Shown here: positions 49,001 to 57,666 of the stretch, piece after piece
How the letters are laid out: every line of letters begins with the position of its first letter
Numbering within the stretch: position 1 is the stretch's first letter
Assembly: GCF_902506605.1 (NCBI RefSeq)
Contig: NZ_LR733979.1
Location: 517,064 to 581,063, forward strand
Source of the DNA: Sphingomonas sp. AX6
GTDB taxonomy: Bacteria; Pseudomonadota; Alphaproteobacteria; Sphingomonadales; Sphingomonadaceae
Direction: 5' to 3'
Length of the DNA: 64,000 nucleotides
The notes under the pieces: model-generated
What the model was told of the DNA's origin: nothing
Databases searched by the model: none
Seen by the model: only the letters and a program-made list of their open reading frames with translations
Program-made: the position numbers and the translations under genes

Positions 49001-49162
49001 ATCGGTGGTGACCGTCCCACGCAGCGATGCGTTCGACTGTTGCGCATGGGCGGGCGCGATCGCGATGGCGGACGCCGCGGTGCCCAGCATCAGCGCGGCG
49101 GCAAGGCGTACCGCAGACGTGCGGTTGCGGTTGTGGCGGCGGTCAACTCGTTCGAACGTCAT
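46007..49162 (-). CDS. Large TonB-dependent receptor with N-terminal carboxypeptidase-like domain (Oar-like)
   Basis: The 1051-residue protein has a long signal peptide (VRLAAALMLGTAASAIAIAPAHAQ), a carboxypeptidase-regulatory-like sandwich (about 35-115), a TonB plug (DVVVTGTRIREMEGG, NVYIDGVSQKDFVLKNGITG) and a very large barrel ending in LSAGFNF. Such receptors import oligosaccharides or peptides. Here the flanking GH144-like and GH3 genes suggest glucan fragments. A GGGGAG precedes the ATG at 49162. A dyad (CATACGTATG) and other motifs lie in the divergent promoter region. Confidence 0.92.
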   Translation of the reverse strand: MTFERVDRRHNRNRTSAVRLAAALMLGTAASAIAIAPAHAQQSNASLRGTVTTDGGVTVTSVTAIEIATNIRRNATLSAGGAYNFPSLRAGEYRLEFVLSSGPRTTDAFTLSVAQNAQLDFDFSQGGIDATAAPSGDTTEADLGAEGGDVVVTGTRIREMEGGEVGITISQRLIDQLPQNNRNFLAFADLAPGVQFNTDGGGNSSLRGGANSPSTVNVYIDGVSQKDFVLKNGITGQDSSQGNPFPQLAVGEYRVISSNYKAEFGQVGSVAITAITKSGTNRFEGEGFFDFTNQDLRAKTPAEQFTIQPDGSAGTEKVETQDMQFGGALSGPIIPDTLFFFATYEGKRIRRPVDIFPGLGRAITDLPAEYQGVFGQTNSVFNSDLYFGKLTFAPTSRDLIELSGKYRDESGFGAGNGTSASETASTTNTQDLRIVGRWEHTADNWVNELKAEYQDASWAPTPLLFADGRQFVYDGPTPGAPTVNQRGVLFTIGGGGGYQDKGQKGWTVQDDFTYTGFAGHTIKVGVKSSWIELNSLQLNRFNPLYVYNPAFNPNGGTFNDDIPYQLQFGAATGTGNPIVTTNNWQFGIYAQDDWDVTDRLTLNLGLRWDYEEVPSFLDFAHRQDVVDLVTGVTRGANGQPLYPNLQNADYNIRDYISTGSERKAFTGAFQPRIGFSYDLDADGRFVVFGGYGRSYDRNQFDFLQQEVSVGSYAIRTFNFITGDPENVCAPSATCIPFDPVYLTEAGRAQLLANAPFGGGAELRFIKNDLKTPYSDQFSLGLRSRFDALNVEVGYSRIESKDGFVFLLGNRRPDGTFFFDNPASATDTPSSPFGFTPAGFGSIIIGDNGAETTTDTGYVKLTKAYTATSPWSFDATYTYSHAKENRNTTDQGAFSLDFPSIDDYPTVFAVGVPRHRIVAAGSVDLPIGVALSGKFQIQSPTYLRQLQGFPVPFERVVFDDEAFGNGDRWGRRQMDIAVTKYVPLNFLRDTAQLRFRVDIINLFNDRNYTNYNSSALDNTRTTPVDTVYRERVGFATGGNPPRTIKLSAGFNF

Positions 49163-49218
49163 CGAAAACTCCCCTGTGGCTCTTGTTAGCGCGAACATCT
49201 TCAGCGTGCCGCTTGTGA

Positions 49219-49228
49219 CATACGTATG
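49219..49228. promoter_or_regulatory. Perfect palindrome CATACGTATG upstream of the Oar-like receptor
   Basis: This 10-bp palindrome lies 57 bases before the receptor ATG. With its flanks it extends to GACATACGTATGCC, 12 of 14 positions symmetric. It is a candidate operator for a sugar-responsive regulator; the cognate protein is unknown. Confidence 0.45.
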
Positions 49229-49351
49229 CCCGTTTAATCCCCGCTCTACCCCTTATTGGTCAAGCAGATTTCGCCGGAATATGCCGCTAGCGATTCGACT
49301 TAGCAAAAAGCCAATAAAAACATCGCGTTAACCGAAAACAATGGGACTGCA

Positions 49352-49379
49352 CTTGCCAATGCCGGGCTTGATTGGCAAG
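49352..49379. promoter_or_regulatory. Perfect inverted repeat CTTGCCAAT-N10-ATTGGCAAG upstream of bglX
   Basis: Nine-base arms are separated by ten bases (GCCGGGCTTG). Related half-sites occur at 49253-49265 (ATTGGTCAAG) and 49311-49317 (CCAATAA), in the same divergent region. The site lies 88 bp before the bglX start. The GntR-type gene beyond bglX is a possible source of the binding protein. Confidence 0.5.
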
Positions 49380-49467
49380 ACCAAGGGGCCTTTTCGAGCC
49401 GCATTCCACGTCGATTGCGGGATTTTAGTCACACCTGCCATTCGTCTTTTCAGGAGAAGGATCCCGC

Positions 49468-51786
49468 ATGATCGCGCGTCCATATATCGGGGCCGGGCTT
49501 ACTGCCCTCGCCGCCGCACTCGCCCTTTCCGCCCCGCTTCAGGCCCGTCCATCCGACGACCAGCAGCGCCGGACCTCCTCCACAAAGCAAGTCGATGCAG
49601 CCAGTTGGCAACGCGATGATAGCGCTAAGATGGACAAGTTCATCGCCGACCTGATGGCCAAGATGACCTTGGAAGAAAAGATCGGCCAGATGACGCTGCT
49701 CACCAGCGATCTGGAATCGACCGGCCCCACCCTTCGTGAAGGCTATCGCGAGGATGTTCGCGCGGGCAAGGTCGGCGCGCTGTTCAACGCCTATACCGTC
49801 GAATATACCAGCGAACTCCAGCGCATGGCGGTCGAGGAAACGCGGCTGAAAATTCCGCTGCTGTTCGGCTATGACGTGATCCACGGCCACCGCACGATCT
49901 TCCCGATTTCGCTGGGCGAATCGGCGTCGTGGGACTTGGTCGCGATCGAACGCGCGGCGCGAGTCGCGGCCGAGGAAGCGACTGCGGAAGGGCTGCACTG
50001 GACCTTCGCACCGATGGTCGACATCTCTCGCGATGCGCGTTGGGGCCGGGTGTCCGAGGGGTCGGGCGAAGACGTCTATATGGCGAAGAAGATCGCCGAG
50101 GCGCGCGTTCGCGGGTTTCAGGGCGACGACCTGTCCGCGACCAACACGATGCTGGCGACCGTCAAGCACTATGCCGCCTATGGTGCCGCGCAGGCGGGGC
50201 GCGATTACCACACGGTCGACATCTCCGAACGCGTGCTGCGTGACACCTATCTGCCCCCGTTCAAGGCAGCCATCGATGCCGGTTCGGCCTCGATCATGAC
50301 CGCATTCAACGAACTGGACGGCGTGCCTGCATCGGGCAGCAAATATCTGCTGACCGACGTGCTGCGCGATCAGTGGAATTTCCAGGGCTTCGTCGTCACC
50401 GATTACACCTCGATCAACGAAATGATCCCACACGGCTATTCCAAGGACCTGAAACAGGCGGGCGAACAGGCCGCCAATGCCGGGGTCGATATGGACATGC
50501 AGGGCGCCGTCTTCATGGGCAGCCTGGCGCAGTCGGTGAAGGAAGGAACCGTGCCGATGGCTCGCGTCGATGCCGCGGTGAAGGGCATCCTGGAGATGAA
50601 GTACCGGCTTGGCCTGTTCGAAGACCCGTTCCGCTATTCGAACCTAGAACGTCAGAAGACAGGGCTCTACAAGCCCGAATATCTGGAGGCTGCACGCGAC
50701 GTCGCGCGCAAATCCATGGTGTTGCTGAAGAACCAGAACAACGCGCTGCCGCTTGCAGCGTCTGCAAAGCGCATCGCCGTCATCGGCCCGCTGGGTAATT
50801 CGAAGACCGACATGATCGGTAGCTGGTCGGCCGCGGGCGATCGCCAGACCCGGCCCGTGACCTTGCTCGAAGGATTGCAGGCACGCCGGAACGCACCGCA
50901 GATCACCTATGCCAAGGGCGCGGCGTACGAACTGGGCAGCACCGACACGTCGGGCTTTGCCGAAGCGATTGCGGCGGCGCAGAATTCGGACGTGATCGTC
51001 GCCGCGATGGGCGAGAAATGGGATATGACCGGGGAAGCGGCGAGCCGCACCGATCTGGACCTGCCGGGCACGCAGCAAGCCTTGCTCGTGGAATTGAAGA
51101 AGCTGGGCAAGCCGATCATCCTGGTGATGATGTCGGGCCGTCCGAATTCGATCCAGTGGGCGCACGACAATGTCGATGCGATCCTCCACGCCTGGTATCC
51201 AGGCACGATGGGCGGCCATGCGATCGCCGACGTGCTGTACGGCGACTACAACCCGTCGGGCAAATTGCCGGTCACCTTCCCGCGCAATGTCGGCCAAGTG
51301 CCGATCCATTACGACATGAAGAATACCGGGCGTCCGTACAGCGAGGATAACAAGGAACAGAAATATCTGTCGCGGTATCTGAACACGCCCAACTCACCGC
51401 TCTACGCATTCGGCCACGGGCTGAGCTATACGACGTTCAACTATTCGCCGGTGACGTTAAGTGCGGCAACGGTGCGCAAGGGTCAGCCTCTTACTGCGAC
51501 CGTGACGGTCACCAACACCGGCAAGCGCGCGGGCGAGGAAGTCGTGCAGATGTATGTCCGCGATCTGGTCGGATCGGTCACGCGGCCGGTGCTCGAGCTG
51601 AAGCGCTGGGACAAGATTGCGCTGAAACCGGGGCAGAGCCGCCGGGTGACGTTCACCATCACCGATGCCGACCTGGCGTTCACGCGCCAGGACATGAGCT
51701 GGGGATCGGAAGCAGGCGACTTCAAACTGTTCGTCGGCACCGCTTCGGATCAGCTTCAGGAAGCGAACTTCACGCTGACCGAGTAA
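49468..51786 (+). CDS. bglX: Periplasmic beta-glucosidase, glycoside hydrolase family 3
   Basis: The 772-residue protein has a signal peptide (LTALAAALALSAPLQA), the GH3 N-domain with EEKIGQMTLL, HWTFAPMVDISRDARWGR, KHYAAYGA and the nucleophile Asp312 in FVVTDYTSINEM, the C-domain, and the fibronectin III-like tail (VTVTNTGKRAGEEVVQMYV). This is the full BglX layout. It removes glucose from the non-reducing end of beta-glucans in the periplasm. It is divergent from the large TonB receptor gene and followed by a terminator and a GntR regulator. Confidence 0.95.
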   Translation: MIARPYIGAGLTALAAALALSAPLQARPSDDQQRRTSSTKQVDAASWQRDDSAKMDKFIADLMAKMTLEEKIGQMTLLTSDLESTGPTLREGYREDVRAGKVGALFNAYTVEYTSELQRMAVEETRLKIPLLFGYDVIHGHRTIFPISLGESASWDLVAIERAARVAAEEATAEGLHWTFAPMVDISRDARWGRVSEGSGEDVYMAKKIAEARVRGFQGDDLSATNTMLATVKHYAAYGAAQAGRDYHTVDISERVLRDTYLPPFKAAIDAGSASIMTAFNELDGVPASGSKYLLTDVLRDQWNFQGFVVTDYTSINEMIPHGYSKDLKQAGEQAANAGVDMDMQGAVFMGSLAQSVKEGTVPMARVDAAVKGILEMKYRLGLFEDPFRYSNLERQKTGLYKPEYLEAARDVARKSMVLLKNQNNALPLAASAKRIAVIGPLGNSKTDMIGSWSAAGDRQTRPVTLLEGLQARRNAPQITYAKGAAYELGSTDTSGFAEAIAAAQNSDVIVAAMGEKWDMTGEAASRTDLDLPGTQQALLVELKKLGKPIILVMMSGRPNSIQWAHDNVDAILHAWYPGTMGGHAIADVLYGDYNPSGKLPVTFPRNVGQVPIHYDMKNTGRPYSEDNKEQKYLSRYLNTPNSPLYAFGHGLSYTTFNYSPVTLSAATVRKGQPLTATVTVTNTGKRAGEEVVQMYVRDLVGSVTRPVLELKRWDKIALKPGQSRRVTFTITDADLAFTRQDMSWGSEAGDFKLFVGTASDQLQEANFTLTE

Positions 51787-51809
51787 ACCACCCCTCATCT
51801 CCCCTCCAG

Positions 51810-51845
51810 CGCCCGGTCGGATTGGTCTGACCGGGCGTCTTTTTT
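51810..51845 (+). terminator. Rho-independent terminator of bglX
   Basis: CGCCCGGTC pairs with GACCGGGCG around a ten-base loop, then TCTTTTTT follows. It begins 24 bp after the bglX stop, so the GntR gene probably has its own promoter. Confidence 0.92.
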
Positions 51846-51960
51846 GCGCGACGCAGGCGGGTTGGCTTGTTAGGGTCGCGTGAAAGTAAATTGCGTCGCG
51901 CAAGTGGCGGGCTTGGTCTTCAACGACTTAGCGCGATCGATGCACGCGAGAGGGGTGGGA

Positions 51961-52719
51961 ATGCGGCGGTTATACCAGCAGGTTGCGGAGCATTTGCGCG
52001 AGCAGATCGCGTCCGGCACCTATACGCTGGACCAGCGGATGCCCGCCGAACGCGATCTTGCCAAATTGTTCAACGTGTCGCGCCCCACCGTTCGCGAAGC
52101 CATCATCGCGCTGGAAATAGAGGGCCTGGTCGAGGTCCGCACGGGTTCGGGCGTCTATGTGATCAGCACCGAGCCGACCAGCGCAGGCCCGACCGATTAC
52201 GATGTCGGCCCGTTCGAACTAGTCGAGGCGCGGCGCGCGATCGAGGGCGAGATTGCGGCGGCCGCAGCCGTCCACATCAACGACACGCAACTCGCGCGAC
52301 TGGAACATTTGCTCCACGAAATGCAGGTCGAATATGCCACGCCGACGATCGGCGAAAATTCCGACCGCGATTTCCACATGACGATCGCCGATGCGACGCA
52401 GAACCCGGCCTTCGTCGCGGCGCTGGAACAGTTATGGAAGATGCGCGACACCAGCCCGATGCTGATCGCGATGCGCAAGGCACGCCAGGGCGGCATCGCC
52501 CCGCGTTTGCGCGATCACGAGAATATCCTGCGCGCATTGAAACGTCGCGATCCCCATGCGGCGCGAAACGCCATGCATTCGCACCTCAACCGCGTGCTGG
52601 AAAATCTGCTGCGCCAGACCGAGGTCGAGGCGATGAAGCGCGCCAAGGGCGAAGCCAATGCGCTGCGCAACCGATTCCGGGTGCCGCCGAAGAAAACTGA
52701 GGCCAATGACGCGGCTTGA
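51961..52719 (+). CDS. GntR-family transcriptional regulator, FadR subfamily
   Basis: The 252-residue protein has the GntR winged helix (LYQQVAEHLREQIASGTYTL, MPAERDLAKLFNVSRPTVRE) followed by a FadR-type all-helical FCD domain with the metal-ligand-like residues in DRDFHMTIADAT and HENILRALKRRD. Such proteins bind sugar acids or similar carboxylates. Its place beside bglX suggests control of the glucan genes. The start at 51961 follows AGAGGGG; a GTG at 51880 is in frame but would add a leader without family features. Confidence 0.88.
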   Translation: MRRLYQQVAEHLREQIASGTYTLDQRMPAERDLAKLFNVSRPTVREAIIALEIEGLVEVRTGSGVYVISTEPTSAGPTDYDVGPFELVEARRAIEGEIAAAAAVHINDTQLARLEHLLHEMQVEYATPTIGENSDRDFHMTIADATQNPAFVAALEQLWKMRDTSPMLIAMRKARQGGIAPRLRDHENILRALKRRDPHAARNAMHSHLNRVLENLLRQTEVEAMKRAKGEANALRNRFRVPPKKTEANDAA

Positions 52720-52818
52720 GGATGGGCGAGCGGTCCGCGACCGAGCCTCAGCTCCACGTCCGCTCGAAACAAACGGGTTTGGGTTTTGCGCGGCCGTGTG
52801 GATCCGCAAACCCTAACC

Positions 52819-52923
52819 CCCGTTCGCACTGAGCTTGTCGAAGTGCTGCCCTTCTTCGTGCCGAACAGCGCGTGGCACGAAGAAAATAAGGACAGTGCTT
52901 CGACAGCGCTCAGCACGAACGGG
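52819..52923. repeat. Inverted repeat, family F copy 3
   Basis: The arm CCCGTTCGCACTGAGCTTGT (from 52819) pairs with the end GCGCTCAGCACGAACGGG. The centre also pairs (CTTCTTCGTGCC against GGCACGAAGAA). It lies between the GntR gene and the converging amidohydrolase gene. Confidence 0.85.
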
Positions 52924-52939
52924 GTTAAGGTAGCGTGCC

Positions 52940-54253
52940 TTACCGCTCGTAAGCCTTGGGCAGCGCGCCCTCCGCGGGGTTCAGATACCGTTGCAGCAAC
53001 CGGTCCTGGCGATCGACCGTCGGCTGTTCCACGCCGTCGATGAACACCAGTTGGGCCGCGGTGCCAACCTGGAGCGGATCGCCGTCCCAGATCACCACGT
53101 CGCCGCGGCGACCGGCGCGCAGCGATCCGAATTCGCCGCCCATGCCCATCGCCTCTGCGGGGCGCGAACTGATGGCGGCAAAGGCTTCACCCCATTCGAC
53201 CCCGGTCGCGCCGGGCACTTTGGTCAGCGCCACCAGATTGCCGGCATATTGTTTGACCAGCCGGGCCTGACGCGTCTCGTCGTCGTTGATCATGCCGATT
53301 CCGACCAGCACGCCCGCCGCCTTCATCCGCCCGACGTTCGACTGAGTGGCGCCGAGTTGCTCGAAGCTGTTGGGCAGGTCGGTCAGCGCGCTGGCGATCA
53401 CCGGCACTTGTGCGGCGGCGATGTCGCGCGCCACGGTCCAGCCTTCGCTGGCGCCGACGAACACCAGATTGAGCCGAGGCATTTCGCGCTTCAGGTCGAT
53501 CAGGGTCAGCATGTCGGAGCCGCGTTCGACATGGATGAGCAACGGCACGCGACCCTCGACCACCGGCACCAGAGCGTCGGCGTCGGCGCGGGTGAGCAGC
53601 GATTCCTTGCCACGGTCGAGAAAAACCGATGGGTTGCGGGCATAGGCAGCGACTTCGAACAACGTGTTCCGCAGCGACGCAAAGGCTGCCGGACGGCTTC
53701 CGCCTGCCGCACCCGCACCGGTTTCGCCATATTCCATAAACTGGAAGGCGCGCGGTCGAGTGACTGCGTCCATATCGGCCGCAAGATCGATGACTGCGCC
53801 CTGCCCGCCAAAGATCGCACCCGATGCACGCGGTGCGACGACCGCGCGGGTCAGACCCTCCGCCCGGCTGATGCCGATCGACAGGTTGCGCGGATTGACT
53901 GCAGGCACGACGTCGAGCGCGGCGTTGAACGGTGACGTGCGCGCGCGGCTGTCGTCGGTTTCCTGCACGCCGTCGACATCGACGATGCCCAAGCGGCTGA
54001 ACCCGGCGAAGATACCGGGTGATACCCAGCGTCCCTCCGCGTCGATGGTGCGGACCCCTGCGGGCACCGCGACGCCGGTGCCTGCCGCAACGACGCGACC
54101 GCCGCGAATGACGACGGTGCCGCCCTCGACCGGACCCGATCCGTCACCGATGACCAGGCGGGCGTTGGTGATCGCGACGTCCTGCGCAGCGGCGGGAAGT
54201 GCGAATGCAGTCGCGGTGAGAAGCGCGGCCAGTTTCAGCTTGAAGCGGCTCAT
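52940..54253 (-). CDS. Exported amidohydrolase-like protein lacking the HxH metal motif
   Basis: The 437-residue product has a signal peptide (MSRFKLKLAALLTATAFALPAAAQ) and the N- and C-terminal layout of amidohydrolases (ITNARLVIGDGSGPVEGGTV, then GSLRAGRRGDVVIWDGDPL). Where the family has PGxxDxHxH it reads SPGIFAGFSRLGIVDVDGV, so the two first metal ligands are missing. It overlaps the next amidohydrolase gene by four bases (ATGA on the coding strand). It may be a non-catalytic partner of that protein, or use a different metal site. The substrate is unknown. Confidence 0.8.
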   Translation of the reverse strand: MSRFKLKLAALLTATAFALPAAAQDVAITNARLVIGDGSGPVEGGTVVIRGGRVVAAGTGVAVPAGVRTIDAEGRWVSPGIFAGFSRLGIVDVDGVQETDDSRARTSPFNAALDVVPAVNPRNLSIGISRAEGLTRAVVAPRASGAIFGGQGAVIDLAADMDAVTRPRAFQFMEYGETGAGAAGGSRPAAFASLRNTLFEVAAYARNPSVFLDRGKESLLTRADADALVPVVEGRVPLLIHVERGSDMLTLIDLKREMPRLNLVFVGASEGWTVARDIAAAQVPVIASALTDLPNSFEQLGATQSNVGRMKAAGVLVGIGMINDDETRQARLVKQYAGNLVALTKVPGATGVEWGEAFAAISSRPAEAMGMGGEFGSLRAGRRGDVVIWDGDPLQVGTAAQLVFIDGVEQPTVDRQDRLLQRYLNPAEGALPKAYER

Positions 54254-55671
54254 TTCACGTCTCCCTCGCCGGGCTGGCCCAGCTCGAAATCGGATACCGG
54301 GCGCAGGCGCGGGTTATTGGCGTCGAACAGCAATGCACCATCGACCCAGACGCGGTCGGGGCGGGTATAGACGCTGAACGGATCGCCGTTCCACAGCACG
54401 ATATCGGCCATCTTGCCCGCGCGCAGCGAACCAGTGACATCATCGATGCCCAACGCCTTGGCGGGCGTGATCGCTGCCCAGCGCCAGGCCTGTTCCTTGG
54501 AGATGTTGATGCCCGAACGCGTAGCCGCCGCGACGACCTTGGCGATCTCCTGGTTCAGCCGCTGGATGCCGTTGGCGTCGTCCGAATGGATCAGTCCGCA
54601 CGCGCCCTCTTTTTCCAGGATCGCGAGGTTTTCGGTGATCGCGTCATAGGACTCCATCTTGAAGCCCCACCAGTCCGCCCAGACCGCCGCGCAGGTGCCG
54701 TTGGCCTTCAGCAGGTCGGCGATCTTGTACGCCTCCACGGCGTGGTGGAACGCCGTGACCTTGTACCCGAACTCCTTGGCCATATCCATGACCAGCGCCA
54801 TCTCGTCCGCGCGGTAGCAATGATTGTGGACGAGGATGTCGCCGTCGAGCACGCCGCGCAGCGTTTCCATCTGGAGGTCGCGCGCCGGGGCAGTGCCGCC
54901 GTCTTCCTCATACTTCACCCATTTGGTGCGGTATTCGGCTGCCTTTGCCCAGGTCGCGCGGTTTACCGCCATATTGCCCATCCGGGTGGAGGGCATCCGA
55001 CCCTTGCCGCCATAGACGCGCTTGGGATTCTCGCCGCACGCCATCTTCATGCCATAAGGCGCGCCGGGGAATTTCATCGCCTGAACGGTGCGGCCATACA
55101 CATTCTTAAGCGTCACCGAGCGACCGCCGAACAAATTCGCCGATCCGGGAAGGATTTGCAGCGTGGTGACGCCGCCATTGGCGAGCGCGCGGGCGAAGCC
55201 GGGGTCTTGCGGCCAGACGCTATGCTCTGCCCAGACCTCTGCCGTGACCGGGTTGGTCGCCTCGTTGCCGTCCGAATGCGCGGCAACACCGGGAGAGGGA
55301 TAATTGCCGAGATGGCTGTGGACGTCGATCACGCCGGGGGTCAGCCACTTGCCTTGCCCGTCGATCACCGTCGCGCCGTCGGGTGCGGCAATCGACTGCG
55401 CGACCTCGACGATCTTGCCGTCGGCAAACAGGATCGATCCGTTATCGATCCGACCGCCTTCGCCATCCAGGATCGTGACGTTGGTGACCAGGGTCGGCTG
55501 GCCGGGAAACACACGGTACGTGCTGGGATACGGATCGCGTGCGATCGGCGTACCCTTGGTCCGGGTACCGGAATTGGACGACGCGGATTGCGTGCCCGTG
55601 TCCGGATTGGCGCAGGCGCCCAGAGCCAGCACGGCGGCCATCGCCGCGGTGGCGGTGAAACTACGAATCAC
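54250..55671 (-). CDS. Exported amidohydrolase lipoprotein with complete metal motif
   Basis: The 473-residue protein begins at a GTG (55671) after AGGGGG, with a lipobox LALGACANPD. It has the amidohydrolase signature TPGVIDVHSHLGNYPSPGV (HxH), later histidines in VHNHCYRADEM and FHHAVEAY, and the aspartate in LIHSDDANG, then the C-terminal AGKMADIVLWNGDPFSVY. These support a metal-dependent hydrolase, perhaps on imides or peptides. Its stop overlaps the start of the metal-motif-lacking paralogue, so the pair is co-expressed at similar levels. ATG codons further upstream look unsuitable. Confidence 0.88.
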   Translation of the reverse strand: MIRSFTATAAMAAVLALGACANPDTGTQSASSNSGTRTKGTPIARDPYPSTYRVFPGQPTLVTNVTILDGEGGRIDNGSILFADGKIVEVAQSIAAPDGATVIDGQGKWLTPGVIDVHSHLGNYPSPGVAAHSDGNEATNPVTAEVWAEHSVWPQDPGFARALANGGVTTLQILPGSANLFGGRSVTLKNVYGRTVQAMKFPGAPYGMKMACGENPKRVYGGKGRMPSTRMGNMAVNRATWAKAAEYRTKWVKYEEDGGTAPARDLQMETLRGVLDGDILVHNHCYRADEMALVMDMAKEFGYKVTAFHHAVEAYKIADLLKANGTCAAVWADWWGFKMESYDAITENLAILEKEGACGLIHSDDANGIQRLNQEIAKVVAAATRSGINISKEQAWRWAAITPAKALGIDDVTGSLRAGKMADIVLWNGDPFSVYTRPDRVWVDGALLFDANNPRLRPVSDFELGQPGEGDVK

Positions 55672-55819
55672 GCGAAACCCCCTTATCCCTGCAGTTGGGC
55701 TTTTTCCGAGCGCGGCCATCGAACCACGCGCTGCCCTTTCCCCTAGGGTAAGCGCGAAAGGCGTTGCGTGCAAAGCGCTGATTTGCTCCAGTCGTCGCGA
55801 CCGGACGGTCGGGGGGTGA

Positions 55820-56482
55820 ATGGCGTTTCAGGGTCGATTGCCGGAGGAAAGCGCGGATACCGCGCCACCCGAAGTCGATCCCGCCGCGATTGCGACCGCA
55901 CACGATGCGGTGAGAGCCGACGACACCATCCAGTTCGATCTCGCCGACCCGCCGGTTGAGGAGCCGCCGCCCGACTGGTTGCTCGCGCTGTTCAACTGGC
56001 TATCCGAATTGGGGCCGGTGTGGCGGGTGATCTTCTGGGGGCTGATCGTGCTGGCCGTGGTCGCGCTGATCGTGGCATTGGTGCCGCCGCTGCGCGCATG
56101 GGTATTGGACCGCTGGACGGGGCGACCGCGCGACGTTGATGAGGCAGACGGCGGCGAATGGATGCCCGAACAGAACCGCGCCCGCGCGCTGCTCGCCGAT
56201 GCCGATGCGTTGGCGCAAGCCGGGGATTATGATGCGGCGGTCCACCTGGTCCTGCTGCGCAGCATCGATGATATTGAGGCGTGGCGCGGTGACCGGCTCG
56301 CCCCTGCCCTGACCGCGCGCGACATCGCCGCTGCGCCCGACTTGCCGGGCGCAGCGCGCGGCGTGTTCGAACGTCTGGTCGCGGCGGTCGAACGCAGCCT
56401 GTTTGCCGGTCACCGGCTCGGCGCAACCGATTGGGAAAACGCTCGCGCCGATTATGCCGCAATCGCGCTGGGCACGCCATGA
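55820..56482 (+). CDS. DUF4129-containing single-pass membrane protein; first gene of the MoxR operon
   Basis: The 220-residue protein has a proline-rich acidic N-terminus (about 1-50), one transmembrane helix (VIFWGLIVLAVVALIVALV), and a C-terminal cytoplasmic DUF4129 region (EQNRARALLADADALAQAGDY, LLRSIDDIEAW, FERLVAAVERSLFAG). The ATG follows GGTCGGGGGGTGA. It is the first of six overlapping genes, and a DUF4129 gene often sits next to MoxR/DUF58 genes. The role is unknown, perhaps a scaffold or tetratricopeptide-like adaptor. Confidence 0.75.
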   Translation: MAFQGRLPEESADTAPPEVDPAAIATAHDAVRADDTIQFDLADPPVEEPPPDWLLALFNWLSELGPVWRVIFWGLIVLAVVALIVALVPPLRAWVLDRWTGRPRDVDEADGGEWMPEQNRARALLADADALAQAGDYDAAVHLVLLRSIDDIEAWRGDRLAPALTARDIAAAPDLPGAARGVFERLVAAVERSLFAGHRLGATDWENARADYAAIALGTP

Positions 56483-57666
56483 GCGCTTCCGCCGCTGCAC
56501 CGTTCGGAGGTCGCGCGCTTAGCGTACTGATCGCGCTTGGCGTGTTGCTGATGCTCGGCTTCCTGCTGATCAGCGGGTTCGGCAATGCGCTGACGCCGGC
56601 CAATCCGCTGCATCCCAGCGCTACCTCGCGCGCGGCGATCGGGTTCGCCGGCGTGCGCGATCTGGTCGAGCGGCTGGATCTGGCGGGTGAGGACGGCGAT
56701 GCGATCGGCGACTGGGATCATCCCGGCCTGCTGATCCTGACGCCGCGGGTCGATACCACCCCCGAACAGATTACCGACATCATCACCTATCGCTCGTCAT
56801 CCGAACTTGCGACCTTGGTCGTGCTGCCGAAATGGGCGGTTTCCCCTGCCGAGGGGAATAGCGACTGGGCAGAGGGACACGGCCTGCTGCCGATCGGATC
56901 GATCAACGCGATCTTTCCTCAGGTCGATGACGGGATGCGGTCGACCATCGGTCGAACCGGTCCAGCCGAAACGCTTGGACCGGAAGGGTTCGTCCTCCCC
57001 GCCACCGTGCAGGCCACCCCACTCGATCCGTTCAACGAAACCGAGGCGCGCAACACCGTCGTCATCCTGACCGATCATCCGGGCGAGGTGTATTTGATGA
57101 CCGACCCCGACCTAATCAACAATATCGGAATGAAATCGGCTGCCAACGCTGCAGCGGCGATCCGGTTGTTCGGGGAATTGTCCGAACTGTCCGGACCGAC
57201 CGAGATCGCATTCGACCTATCGTTGCCCAAGGGTGCGGACGAGCGCAACCTGATCCAGTTGATGTTTACCCCGCCCTTTCTTGCCGTCACGATCGCGGTG
57301 TTCGCCGCCGCCTTGCTCGCCGGTCTCGCCAGCGCCAACCGGTTTGGACCCGTGCGCCGCGAAGCGCGCACGGTCGCGTTCGGAAAGGCTGCGCTGATCG
57401 ACAACATCGCCAATCTGACTCGCGCCGCCGGGCGAGTCACGGGCGGCGGCAGCGCCTATGCCGATGCGTTTCGAGAGCGGATGCGAACGCGACTGCACGC
57501 CCCGCCCGCGCTCGATGGCGATGCGCTCGATGCCTGGTTTGACGCGCGTCATCCGACGCGGCGCTATAGCGAGATCGACCGGCGGCTACGCGCCGCCCGT
57601 ACCGAAGCCGCGCTGCTGAATGCGGCGCGCGACATGCACGATTGGCAAAGGGAAGTTCAGGGATGA
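56479..57666 (+). CDS. DUF4350-containing membrane protein
   Basis: The 395-residue protein has a transmembrane helix near each end of a large extracytoplasmic domain ([40 protein letters not shown]), and a cytoplasmic tail of about 100 residues. The middle part ([40 protein letters not shown]) resembles the DUF4350 glutamine-amidotransferase-like fold without a visible catalytic cysteine. Its start overlaps the previous stop (ATGA). It is probably a sensor or anchor for the MoxR complex. Confidence 0.78.
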   Translation: MSASAAAPFGGRALSVLIALGVLLMLGFLLISGFGNALTPANPLHPSATSRAAIGFAGVRDLVERLDLAGEDGDAIGDWDHPGLLILTPRVDTTPEQITDIITYRSSSELATLVVLPKWAVSPAEGNSDWAEGHGLLPIGSINAIFPQVDDGMRSTIGRTGPAETLGPEGFVLPATVQATPLDPFNETEARNTVVILTDHPGEVYLMTDPDLINNIGMKSAANAAAAIRLFGELSELSGPTEIAFDLSLPKGADERNLIQLMFTPPFLAVTIAVFAAALLAGLASANRFGPVRREARTVAFGKAALIDNIANLTRAAGRVTGGGSAYADAFRERMRTRLHAPPALDGDALDAWFDARHPTRRYSEIDRRLRAARTEAALLNAARDMHDWQREVQG

